15,467 nucleotides of DNA. Source: Prolixibacteraceae bacterium (GTDB lineage: Bacteria > Bacteroidota > Bacteroidia > Bacteroidales > Prolixibacteraceae). The notes under the pieces are model-generated. The model was given only the letters and a program-made list of their open reading frames with translations. It did not search any database and was not told the origin of the DNA. Below are positions 1 to 6,429 of this stretch, one piece after another. How positions within the stretch are numbered: position 1 is the stretch's first letter; each line of letters starts with the position of its first letter. The stretch spans positions 1 to 15,467 of the forward strand of contig JALOCD010000103.1 in assembly GCA_023228025.1 (NCBI GenBank), in the 5' to 3' direction. The position numbers and the translations under genes were made by a program.

Positions 1-48
1 TCATTGTTTGACATTTATTCGCGGACGGTTTTGATGTTCATTCTTTTA

Positions 49-86
49 CCAGGGGTTCTCCCGCACCTGCGGGACTACACCCCTGG
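49..86. repeat. Nested hairpin in repeat copy 1
   Basis: Outer arms CCAGGGGT (49-56) and ACCCCTGG (79-86) enclose an inner CCCGCA..TGCGGG stem. This could fold as one long imperfect hairpin on either strand. No U-tract follows, so it is not a typical intrinsic terminator. Confidence 0.7.
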
Positions 87-362
87 CTACCAAGATTTCG
101 CCACTACGTGGCTTAACCCCGGGATAGCGTTAGTCCTTGCATCGTCTACCCATTTCATCATGCGATTCATTGCTTCTCCGTTTCTCCGTTTCTTCGTTTC
201 CCCTTCGGCTAATCCCAGGGGGCCGGTCACTCTCCACTTTCAGTTTTCAGCTATCAACTTTCAACTTTCCACTTTTTTCTTTTGTTTTTCATTCCGTCCG
301 ATCCCAACCACATCTCATTTTTTGACATTTATTCGCGGACGGTTTTGATGTTCATTCTTTTA

Positions 363-400
363 CCAGGGGTTCTCCCGCACCTGCGGGACTACACCCCTGG
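363..400. repeat. Nested hairpin in repeat copy 2
   Basis: Identical to the hairpin at 49-86, shifted by 314 bp (arms 363-370 and 393-400). Exact conservation of both arms within the duplicated unit is seen directly; a function is not. Confidence 0.7.
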
Positions 401-532
401 CTACCAAGATTTCGCCACTACGTGGCTTAACCCCAGGGTAGCATTAGTCCTTGCATCGTCTACTGTTTTTTCATGCGATTCATTGCTTCCCCGTTTCTCC
501 GTTTCCCCTTCGGCTAATCCCAGGGCCGTTCA

Positions 533-639
533 CTTTCCACTTTCAACTTTCAGCTTTCAACTCTCCACTTTCCACTTTCAGTTTTCAACTTTCCACTCTC
601 CACTTTCCACTTTCAGTTTTCAACTTTCCACTCTCCACT
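533..639. repeat. Pyrimidine-rich tract with a 35-bp tandem repeat
   Basis: The plus strand is almost purely C/T/A, built from small variants of CTTTCAACTTTCCACTTT. From 561 it is a regular tandem repeat of period 35: units start with CTCTCCAC at 561, 596 and 631, giving two full copies and a partial third. A related shorter tract lies at 232-275. The array ends only 2-3 bp from the stop codon of the PL6 gene, so it forms that gene's 3' untranslated region on the minus strand. Confidence 0.85.
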
Positions 640-641
640 CC

Positions 642-2018
642 CTATTTCGCATTTGGCCCTACCTCTTCTACCGTGAGAACATGGTTTAAAATTTTACCTT
701 TTTGCGATTGATCTGCGCCGATATCAAGTCTTGATTTGCGAACCTGTCCATCAATGTCCACGTTAACAAATGGATAGGCACCCACTGATGCTCCAATTGC
801 CGGACTCTTGCTTTGGAGATGGACGGTTTCTTTGGCTCCCGGAACCAACAATGGATCAGCTTTCGAGTAACCACCGGCTGGTATCGAACCAATTCCGTCA
901 GTTTTCCAGATCATATTTCCCTCCCAGGTTGGATGAACAATCTCCCCGTCAATCTTTGCCGCAACACTTCCTCCCTGGATGATGTTGTTGGCTACCACGA
1001 TGCAGGTTGCACCGAGCCCCTCTTTTCGACCCTGCATGATCACGTTTTTAACATTGTTGTACAAGGTGTTGAAGCCGATAAATACCGTGTCGGGCCGGTC
1101 GTGCGAGGTGAGTTTGTCTTTGGGAACAATGCCGTCGCCGTTTCCAATGTTGATTGCAGGATTGCATTTCTCGAAATAGTTGCTGTAAATTTTGTGTTGA
1201 TGGCCATAGAACCGAAGCCCTTCAGACCCGATAAAATAGTTTCCGTATACCTCACAACGGTTTCCGTGTCGCAACGACAACTCGCTGACACCGTCACCAA
1301 ATGTGTTGTAACGGTAAATGTTGTCGCACGATTTGTTGCAGATATTCTCGTTTTCCCCTCTGGTCTGGCTAAAGAGGTTGTATTCGACGAGTGTATGGGA
1401 AGGGGAGAGGCTTCTCCAGCTCAATCCGACCTGGATTGAACTGCAGTTGTTGGAGGTTGGGGTGAAGTTGCTGAAATAGTTGTGGTGAATCCAGGTGCGT
1501 TGGGCCATCTCACTGCTACCCGGACCCTGCACGGATATCATCTGACCCTCCGTGAATTTATTCTGAAAGGTGTTGTGGTCTATTTCGTTGTCATTCCCGG
1601 ATACGGTAAGATAGGCACCCTTGCCTGTACACTCAAAAATGTTGCGGGTAATCCTGCAGAATTGCGCCCCCGCCTCAATTTTAGTTTTTCCGGCTTCATG
1701 GGTAAATTTGAATCCCGAAATCCGGACATACCGTGAAGTGTGTCCAATTACAAATCCACCTGCTCCCCTGATTTCGACGCCGCCTACGTTTGCCGCCCTG
1801 ATCACAATTGGATGATCCGCAGTACCCTGTATCTCAATGGATATGGGTGTTTTCGTTGTATAAACCCCATCCGCCACCACAAGGGTTGTTCCCGGTTTTG
1901 CCTTGTTGATCTCCTCACCTAACGCGGCGATTGAATGAACGGTGATGTTTTGTGCAAATAAAAATCCGGCATGACCGGTTAACAGGACCATCAATCCTGT
2001 GAATAACATTTTTTTCAT
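642..2018 (-). CDS. Secreted family-6 polysaccharide lyase (alginate lyase / chondroitinase-B type)
   Basis: This is a beta-helix lyase of CAZy family PL6, which cleaves uronic-acid polysaccharides (alginate, or dermatan/chondroitin sulfate B) by beta-elimination. I start at the ATG at 2018, which gives 458 residues. Its first residues are a clean Sec signal peptide (MKKMLFTG.. to LFA|QN) and an AGGAAG lies just upstream. An in-frame ATG at 2063 would add 15 charged residues. Counting from 2063, the body has the family signature: an acidic run GENEN at 236-240 (likely metal ligands), NKS with Lys244, and LRHGN with Arg265. The Lys-Arg spacing of 21 equals the catalytic Lys250/Arg271 pair of chondroitinase B. 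Repeated NxF/NYF turns fit a parallel beta-helix. A C-terminal 'RLDIGAD' motif is also typical, so the protein looks complete. No SusC/SusD pair, sulfatase or second lyase is nearby, so substrate cannot be set from context. Confidence 0.9.
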   Translation of the reverse strand: MKKMLFTGLMVLLTGHAGFLFAQNITVHSIAALGEEINKAKPGTTLVVADGVYTTKTPISIEIQGTADHPIVIRAANVGGVEIRGAGGFVIGHTSRYVRISGFKFTHEAGKTKIEAGAQFCRITRNIFECTGKGAYLTVSGNDNEIDHNTFQNKFTEGQMISVQGPGSSEMAQRTWIHHNYFSNFTPTSNNCSSIQVGLSWRSLSPSHTLVEYNLFSQTRGENENICNKSCDNIYRYNTFGDGVSELSLRHGNRCEVYGNYFIGSEGLRFYGHQHKIYSNYFEKCNPAINIGNGDGIVPKDKLTSHDRPDTVFIGFNTLYNNVKNVIMQGRKEGLGATCIVVANNIIQGGSVAAKIDGEIVHPTWEGNMIWKTDGIGSIPAGGYSKADPLLVPGAKETVHLQSKSPAIGASVGAYPFVNVDIDGQVRKSRLDIGADQSQKGKILNHVLTVEEVGPNAK

Positions 2019-2080
2019 CTTCTTCCTGTTTGGGTCTGTTCTATTTGGCCACTTTTTAACCATTACGGTTGAAATGATTT

Positions 2081-2151
2081 GAATGGTTTCAGCAACAGGC
2101 AGGGAAACTATGAATACCTGACCTGCTGCTGAAAACCAAAATTAACCATTC
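2081..2151. repeat. Imperfect inverted repeat upstream of the PL6 gene
   Basis: GGTTTCAGCAACAGGCAGG (2085-2103) is nearly complementary to the stretch at 2117-2137 (CCTGACCTGCTGCTGAAAACC with small indels). An outer pair GAATGGTT (2081) / AACCATTC (2144) extends it. It lies 63 bp or more upstream of the likely PL6 start, so it would sit in the promoter or leader. It could be a leader hairpin, an operator or a small mobile palindrome; the sequence alone does not decide. Confidence 0.55.
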
Positions 2152-2509
2152 TACCTACAAAACTAAAGCCTCAAAATTTGAGTTGGAAAGATACTTCCAG
2201 GACCGGATTCCGGTTACCAATTATGTGTCAATTTCTGTAAGAATTGGTTCAAATCAGCAGAAACGGGCCATGTTTGAACGAATAGGGCAGACACGGATTC
2301 ACGACCCGATGAAGGGCCTTAAAGTTGGCTCCGAAAGTATAGACAGGGATTTAAACTGCCGCGTATCGAGGTATTTTGGGCTGTTAGCAATTGGCTATTA
2401 GCAGTTAGCTGTTGGGAAGAGATTCGAAAGATTCCATGAAGTAAGGAGATTGAATTATGGCTTAATTTCTCATTTCCATCTTTCCCTTCCTCGAAAATTC
2501 ACCTTACAA
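2152..2509. other. Spacer without a supported gene
   Basis: I see no convincing gene here. A 72-codon open frame (2183-2401) has no recognisable domain. It ends inside a small imperfect tandem repeat of period 14 (GCTGTTAGCAATTG at 2380, GCTATTAGCAGTTA at 2394, GCTGTTGGGAAG at 2408), which suggests chance. Otherwise the stretch is AT-rich and featureless. Confidence 0.5.
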
Positions 2510-2541
2510 TTTGCCTTTCAACTATATTTTACATAAATTTG
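2510..2541 (+). promoter_or_regulatory. Bacteroidota-type promoter (TTTG N20 TAAATTTG)
   Basis: TTTG at 2510-2513 and TAAATTTG at 2534-2541 are separated by 20 nt. They match the known Bacteroidetes -33 TTTG and -7 TANNTTTG elements in sequence and spacing. Transcription would begin near 2548, about 45 nt before the ATG at 2593, and could run on into the Bro-N gene. Confidence 0.6.
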
Positions 2542-2592
2542 GGGAAGCCTAAAATAAAACGCTAATACGTTGTAGCTAATTTAACAAACAGC

Positions 2593-2829
2593 ATGTCAGA
2601 TAGCATACATACAACTGGAAAAGATTTAAGGAATCTTACAAAAAGGGAGATTACAGAAATGTATAATGACCCGAATTCCACCGCTGGCGCGGATTTGCAA
2701 TCCGTGCCCGACGAATTTGATCCTATTGATAAAAGGTATAACAGAGATAGCCCGGAAATTGGTGCCAATGAGGAGATCCATAATTACGTTGCCACACTTT
2801 TTGACTTTCAGCAGGTAAGACCGGGTTGA
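2593..2829 (+). CDS. Small hypothetical protein containing a translated palindromic repeat
   Basis: This is a 78-residue acidic, hydrophilic open frame with no signal peptide, membrane segment or domain I recognise. It is supported mainly by the promoter at 2510-2541 and an ATG at a sensible distance. Residues about 30-39 ('AGADLQSVP') are encoded by the repeat arm at 2681-2708. From memory, such strings recur in annotated small ORFs of Bacteroidetes where this repeat has been read through. It may be a genuine small gene into which the repeat has inserted in frame, or a remnant of a longer gene. The Bro-N gene starts 94 nt after its stop on the same strand. Confidence 0.35.
   Translation: MSDSIHTTGKDLRNLTKREITEMYNDPNSTAGADLQSVPDEFDPIDKRYNRDSPEIGANEEIHNYVATLFDFQQVRPG
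2681..2708 (+). repeat. Palindromic repeat, left arm of an inverted pair
   Basis: CGCTGGCGCGGATTTGCAAT followed by CCGTGCC is internally semi-palindromic (GCGGATT..AATCCG). It is the reverse complement of 2842-2868 with one substitution. It lies inside the small ORF at 2593-2829. Confidence 0.8.
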
Positions 2830-2841
2830 GTGTAGGGAATT

Positions 2842-2868
2842 GGCACGGATTACAAATCCGCGCCAGCG
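2842..2868 (-). repeat. Palindromic repeat, right arm of an inverted pair
   Basis: GGCACGGATTACAAATCCGC followed by GCCAGCG is the inverted copy of 2681-2708. The pair bounds a 188-bp segment. Reading through this arm creates the spurious N-terminal extension of the Bro-N frame (start at 2840), which is why I place that gene's start at 2924. Confidence 0.8.
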
Positions 2869-2923
2869 AGGAGAAAGGCTCACCGTTTGCGCGGAAAATG
2901 GCAGAATAGATAATTTTAAAATA

Positions 2924-3412
2924 ATGAGTCAGGCAAAAATATTCATTCGTTTTTTTGACGACCGCGAAGTGCGTGCCGTTTGGGACGAAGAAAACGCCAA
3001 GTGGTGGTTTTCGGTATTGGATATTGTCGCCGTGCTTACCGACCAAAACGACTATACCAAAACCCGCAACTATTGGAAATATATTAAAGCCAAATTGAAG
3101 AAAGAAAACAGCCAAGTGGTTAGTGCTACTACCCAGTTGAAATTTCTTGCACAGGACGGCAAAAAGCGTTTAGCGGATATGTTGGATTACACCGGCATTA
3201 TTGCCTTGGGCAAAGAATTTCCCGGCAAAATGGCAAACCGATTTATTGAATGGTTTTCCTTCAGCGATGAAAGCATAGATGGGAAAAGCAAATCAAAAGC
3301 GTATGCGTTGTTTGAAAGTTCGTTGGTAAGGGCATTAACCAACAAAATCAACGACCCCGAAATGTTTATGAAAGGAATTGACTATTCGTATTACTACGAG
3401 GAAAATGACTGA
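2924..3412 (+). CDS. Bro-N domain protein (phage antirepressor / BRO-like family)
   Basis: This is a 162-residue protein from the ATG at 2924 (MSQAKIF). The frame stays open back to 2840, but that part only translates the inverted repeat. The N-terminal ~100 residues match the Bro-N pattern: KIFIRFFDDREVRAVWDEE, then KWWFSVLDIVAVLT, an NYWKYIKAKLKKE segment, a TTQLKF segment, and DGKKRLADMLD. Bro-N domains bind DNA in phage and baculovirus proteins and are widespread in bacterial mobile regions. The C-terminal ~60 residues (WFSFSDESIDGKSKSKAYALFESS... to DYSYYYEEND) are not something I can assign. A similar segment may precede larger C-terminal domains in other Bro-N proteins, so this one could be truncated. 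No phage genes are adjacent. A DNA-binding regulatory role is inference from the family. Confidence 0.7.
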   Translation: MSQAKIFIRFFDDREVRAVWDEENAKWWFSVLDIVAVLTDQNDYTKTRNYWKYIKAKLKKENSQVVSATTQLKFLAQDGKKRLADMLDYTGIIALGKEFPGKMANRFIEWFSFSDESIDGKSKSKAYALFESSLVRALTNKINDPEMFMKGIDYSYYYEEND

Positions 3413-3675
3413 GACAGTAATGGTTTGCAAAGATCGAACGACAGAAACGCCAGCCTTAGACATCAGCTACCCAAAAATGGCGGTTCAGAGGCTAAATCAA
3501 GTATGTGCTTCTATCAAAGTTTGTGTTTGGATGACAATGAATCGTTTCGAAATCACCACCTTCGTGTAGTGGAACGTTGATGGGTTACAACAACAAATAT
3601 AATAGCAGAAACTAATCAAAGAAAGGCTCTCCTTACGATTGGCAACTTGACCGGAATTGGGTCTAAAATCAAACT
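3413..3675. other. Intergenic spacer between the Bro-N and FMN reductase genes
   Basis: These 263 bp hold no gene I can support; a 63-codon frame overlapping the Bro-N stop has no recognisable domain. The segment around 3450-3590, with strings such as AAAAATGGCGGTTCAGAGGC and TTCGTGTAGTGGAACGTTGA, resembles noncoding DNA I recall beside accessory genes in Bacteroidetes. That is memory, not evidence in this window. Confidence 0.4.
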
Positions 3676-4236
3676 ATGGCGCAGAAGAAAAACATATTGG
3701 CAATCAATGGAAGTGCAGGTTCAAATTCTGCAAACCTGAAACTTCTCGAAAAAATTGGAAGTTTGGCAGGGCATGAATTTAAACTGACAATTTTCAATGA
3801 CTTAAAAACGCTACCACATTTCGATCCTGAACTTTCAGCCGAAAATCCCCCCAAACGAATTGTGGAATTTAGGGACGCAATCGAAAAATCGGACGGAATA
3901 ATTATTTGCACACCTGAATACGTTTTTAGTATCCCAAGTGGTCTGAAGAACGCCATTGAATGGTGTATTTCAACGACGGTATTTTCAGACAAACCGACAG
4001 GATTGATCACTGCTTCTGCAAGTGGACAAAAGGGACATGAAGAACTGCAATTGATCATGAAAACCGCAATGGCAAAATTCGAGGATGAAACAACTTTGCT
4101 AATTCAAGGAATCAAAGGAAAATTTGACGCGAATGGAAATCTGACAGACCTTGAAACTTGCAAAAGGCTAGAACGATTTATAGACAGCTTTATGAATTTA
4201 GTTGAAAAAAGTAATTTTAGAACGAATGGCGAATAG
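3676..4236 (+). CDS. NAD(P)H-dependent FMN reductase (flavodoxin fold)
   Basis: This is a 186-residue cytoplasmic protein of the NADPH-dependent FMN reductase family (ChrR/YieF/AZR1-like). Members bind FMN and pass electrons from NAD(P)H to quinones, chromate, azo dyes or free flavin. Strand 1 leads into the phosphate-binding loop INGSAGSNSAN (about residues 10-20). The second FMN loop is the family hallmark TPEYVFSIPSGLKNAIEW (79-96), and a third strand with ASGQKG (115-120) follows. Length is normal for the family. The ATG at 3676 begins MAQKKNILAINGS, as expected. The last codons overlap the next gene's likely ATG by 11 nt, suggesting translational coupling, but the partner is a truncated beta-propeller and gives no hint of the physiological substrate. 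Confidence 0.9.
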   Translation: MAQKKNILAINGSAGSNSANLKLLEKIGSLAGHEFKLTIFNDLKTLPHFDPELSAENPPKRIVEFRDAIEKSDGIIICTPEYVFSIPSGLKNAIEWCISTTVFSDKPTGLITASASGQKGHEELQLIMKTAMAKFEDETTLLIQGIKGKFDANGNLTDLETCKRLERFIDSFMNLVEKSNFRTNGE

Positions 4237-4780
4237 TTTTATAGCTTTTTTAATTGCATGTATCTTAAGGTCTTTTTTTAGCAATACATGTATCGCTCAA
4301 ATTGATCGCAATGTTTCATCAGACGCGATTGCAGACTTTACTGATATACCTGAAATACACTGGAAATTCCTGACCAATGCACCCATATTCGCATCTCCGG
4401 TTGTAAATGAAAATTTGGTTTACATAGGCGGAGTTGACAGTATCTTGTTTGCCATTGATATTCAAACAGGAATAGAAAAGTGGCGATTTAGGACTAATGG
4501 GGAAATTCGGTCTAATGTGTGTGTGGCAGATCATCGACTCTATCTGAATGGCGGTGATGGGAATTTATATGCACTAAACAAAAAATCAGGGAATCTTCTC
4601 TGGACCTACCATTCTGAGGGAGAGCGAAAGTACGATTTTGCTGACTATTTTCATTCTTCACCAGTATTAAAAAATGGGATAGTCTATTTTGGTTCGGGAG
4701 ATGGAAATTTATCCTGTTTTCCTCGTTACGGCACCCAAAAGTACCTCAACTTGACGAGAATGTCACAGGTGAACTCATAA
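4226..4780 (+). pseudogene. Exported PQQ-like beta-propeller protein, 3' end lost to the IS
   Basis: The ATG at 4226 gives a signal peptide (MANSFIAFLIACILRSFF..CIAQ), then blades of a PQQ/BamB-type propeller. The repeated pattern is V-Y-x-G-x-x-D-x-x-L-x-A-I-D-x-x-T-G-x-x-x-W: VYIGGVDSILFAID..GIEKW (65-86), LYLNGGDGNLYALN..GNLLW (105-126), and VYFGSGDGNL (153-162). There the third blade breaks off. The left inverted repeat of the IS begins at 4712, exactly at codon 163, and residues 163-184 (SCFPRYGTQ...) are IS DNA. A normal propeller of this type has about 350-400 residues, so roughly half is missing. It overlaps the FMN reductase gene by 11 nt. A TTG at 4202 could start the frame 8 codons earlier, but the ATG fits the signal peptide better. 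A partial propeller is probably non-functional. Confidence 0.8.
4712..4725 (+). repeat. Left terminal inverted repeat of the IS
   Basis: TCCTGTTTTCCTCG matches the reverse complement of 6446-6459 with one mismatch. Read in frame with the truncated propeller gene it encodes Ser-Cys-Phe-Pro-Arg. Confidence 0.8.
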
Positions 4781-4836
4781 TTTGATCATTTTCTCGTTTA
4801 TGCGATTCTCAGAGGGGTATGACTCGGCCGATGTCT

Positions 4837-6357
4837 TTACGTTGGGCTAAATAATTTTAGAATCTCAACTTGTTCATTATTTTGTAAATGCAACCGAGCC
4901 TCTATATTTTTAGAAAATGGCGTTATGATAGTTATTTCGAAAATTGTATTGGCGATATCGATAGCTTTTTCAGGCGACCATTTTGCTCCTGCAAATTTCA
5001 ATTGTCTTTCTAGTTCTTTGTAGATTTTATAGGCACAAAAAGCGATACAAATGTGCGCCTCAATTCGATGTCTAAGTCTGTGAAAAATAGGCCTGATCCG
5101 CAAGTCAGTTTTGGATATTCTAAAAGCCTTTTCAATCCTCCATAGATTGCCATACTGTTCAATTACCTGATCTTTATTGAGTTTAGTGTTGGTTACATAT
5201 CCTTTTAGACCGTCCCATTTGTCATCTTCGTTGAATTTTCCGTAATCTATGCTGACACTAATTTTGCCGTCTAATTTCAAGTATTTATTGTATCCTCTAT
5301 TGTTGATATTCTTTTTGGAAAGCCTTCCTGTTTTGATTGCACGTTCTAGCTTTTCCAAACCTCTTTGACGATTCGATTTATCTTTCTTTGCCCTTGCCAG
5401 GGAATAGCTAACAATCAACCTGGTTTCGGGATCAATTGCTATCTCTTCACACTGGCCGTTTTCTAATTTCAGTGCCAATATTTGCGACTGAAGCGTACGT
5501 TTTTCACTTTTTAGCCTGGCACCAAGGATGTACTGGTAATCCTTTGCTTGTAGCTCGATAATATTTTCATCAGACAGTAGTCCGGCATCAGCAACCACCA
5601 CAAGATCCTTTAACCGGTATTTTGTTTTGAAAGCTTCAATGACCGGAAGCATGGTGTGCCCTTCGTATTTATTGCCTTCAAATATCTCATAAGCCAGAGG
5701 GTATCCTTCAATGCTGACCAAAAGGCCCAACAGTATTTGAGGATTCTGGTGCTTGCCCTCTTTCGAAAAACCTGTTATTCTTAGATCATCCTGATCTTCA
5801 ATCTCAAAATAAAGGGTGGTGACATCGTAAAAGACAACGCTGATGGCACCATCCAAAACCTTTAAAGTATGTGAGTAGCTAATCTCCTGGATTCTCTCCT
5901 TTTGCTTGTCGTGGAGCTTATCCAGGTAGCGGTAGATCCGCTCGACATCAATAGTGAGCCCCTTGTATTTGAACAGATAATCTGTCGTCTTAAGCTTGCT
6001 GACGGGATAACACAGACGGGTAATGACCAGATGTCTGAAAAGCTCGTCTTTGATGCCATTAAAGCCTATTTCGTCAAATAGTTTACCCAGTATTAATTCC
6101 GGACCAACCAAGCGGATCTTATCGATCCCTTTAAAGAACAGATCAATTAATTCTTTCTCCCTGTCGATGTTGAAATTTAAGTCGAACTGTTGGGTCAAGC
6201 GTATCAACTCAGACTTGGCCTGGGTATTTAGCCGGTCCAATTCCAAAGGATCCATACTTGTACCAATGGTCTTGACCGTTTTATATCTACCCCTGCTTTT
6301 ATCGATAATTTGGATGCTGACAGTACCGCTTTTGTTGTTTTTCTGGCGTATGAACAT
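4837..6357 (-). CDS. IS1634-family DDE transposase
   Basis: This is a transposase of the IS1634/IS4 superfamily. An upstream ATG at 6378 gives 513 residues; the ATG at 6357 (MFIRQKNNKSGTVSIQI) is the more typical start and gives 506. Numbering from 6378, the catalytic triad is visible: D185 in VVFYDVTTLYFE, D264 in VVADAGLLSDENI, and E416 in LWRIEKAFRISKTDLRIRPIFH. The segment RHRIEAHICIAFCAY (437-450) follows the glutamate, as in this family. The N-terminal third has the family's helical domain (LGKLFDEIGF, VITRLCYPVSKLKTTDYL). The frame is intact and family length is normal, so the enzyme could be active. It cuts and re-joins DNA at the element's inverted repeats. Confidence 0.93.
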   Translation of the reverse strand: MFIRQKNNKSGTVSIQIIDKSRGRYKTVKTIGTSMDPLELDRLNTQAKSELIRLTQQFDLNFNIDREKELIDLFFKGIDKIRLVGPELILGKLFDEIGFNGIKDELFRHLVITRLCYPVSKLKTTDYLFKYKGLTIDVERIYRYLDKLHDKQKERIQEISYSHTLKVLDGAISVVFYDVTTLYFEIEDQDDLRITGFSKEGKHQNPQILLGLLVSIEGYPLAYEIFEGNKYEGHTMLPVIEAFKTKYRLKDLVVVADAGLLSDENIIELQAKDYQYILGARLKSEKRTLQSQILALKLENGQCEEIAIDPETRLIVSYSLARAKKDKSNRQRGLEKLERAIKTGRLSKKNINNRGYNKYLKLDGKISVSIDYGKFNEDDKWDGLKGYVTNTKLNKDQVIEQYGNLWRIEKAFRISKTDLRIRPIFHRLRHRIEAHICIAFCAYKIYKELERQLKFAGAKWSPEKAIDIANTIFEITIITPFSKNIEARLHLQNNEQVEILKLFSPT

Positions 6358-6429
6358 TTTGCATGAAAATCGAGCCACCCAAAATTACAAAAAAACCAAC
6401 GTAACTAACTGTCTTTCAAGATGCATTTT

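Larger units (their letters stand above)
1..466. repeat. Two tandem copies of a ~314-bp noncoding unit
   Basis: Bases 1-152 and 315-466 are near-identical at an offset of exactly 314 bp. The few differences include G6/T320 and cccgggatagcg versus cccagggtagca near the 3' end. Weaker similarity continues past 152 and 466, including a 'tgcgattcattgctt' stretch and a 'cccttcggctaatcccaggg' stretch in both. Each copy has a nested palindrome (49-86 and 363-400): outer arms CCAGGGGT/ACCCCTGG around an inner CCCGCA/TGCGGG hairpin. The open frames across the copies translate to the same string in both and simply follow the repeat, with no recognisable domain, so I treat the whole as noncoding repeat DNA. 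The first copy is cut by the window edge. Confidence 0.85.

Noticed and set aside
4..711. Four overlapping open frames (62-135 codons) in the left repeat region
   Set aside because: They only translate the duplicated unit and pyrimidine tract; composition is repeat-driven and the same peptide appears in both copies by duplication.
813..1439. 208-codon open frame on the plus strand inside the PL6 gene
   Set aside because: It is antisense to a gene with clear PL6 motifs and a signal peptide, and its translation shows no recognisable domain.
2183..2401. 72-codon open frame upstream of the Bro-N region
   Set aside because: No domain, no promoter or plausible start context, and it ends in a small tandem repeat.
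2840..2923. Longer N-terminus for the Bro-N protein starting at 2840
   Set aside because: The extension is the translation of an inverted palindromic repeat, and the domain begins only after the ATG at 2924.
3440..3600. Integron attC site
   Set aside because: No pair of complementary core sites or extended inverted pairing could be found, and no integrase is present in the window.
4215..4510. Shared RTNGE-type string at the FMN reductase C-terminus (4215-4235) and in the propeller gene (4489-4506), hinting at recombination
   Set aside because: The similarity is about 18 bp with mismatches, both genes look natural at these points, and chance is sufficient.
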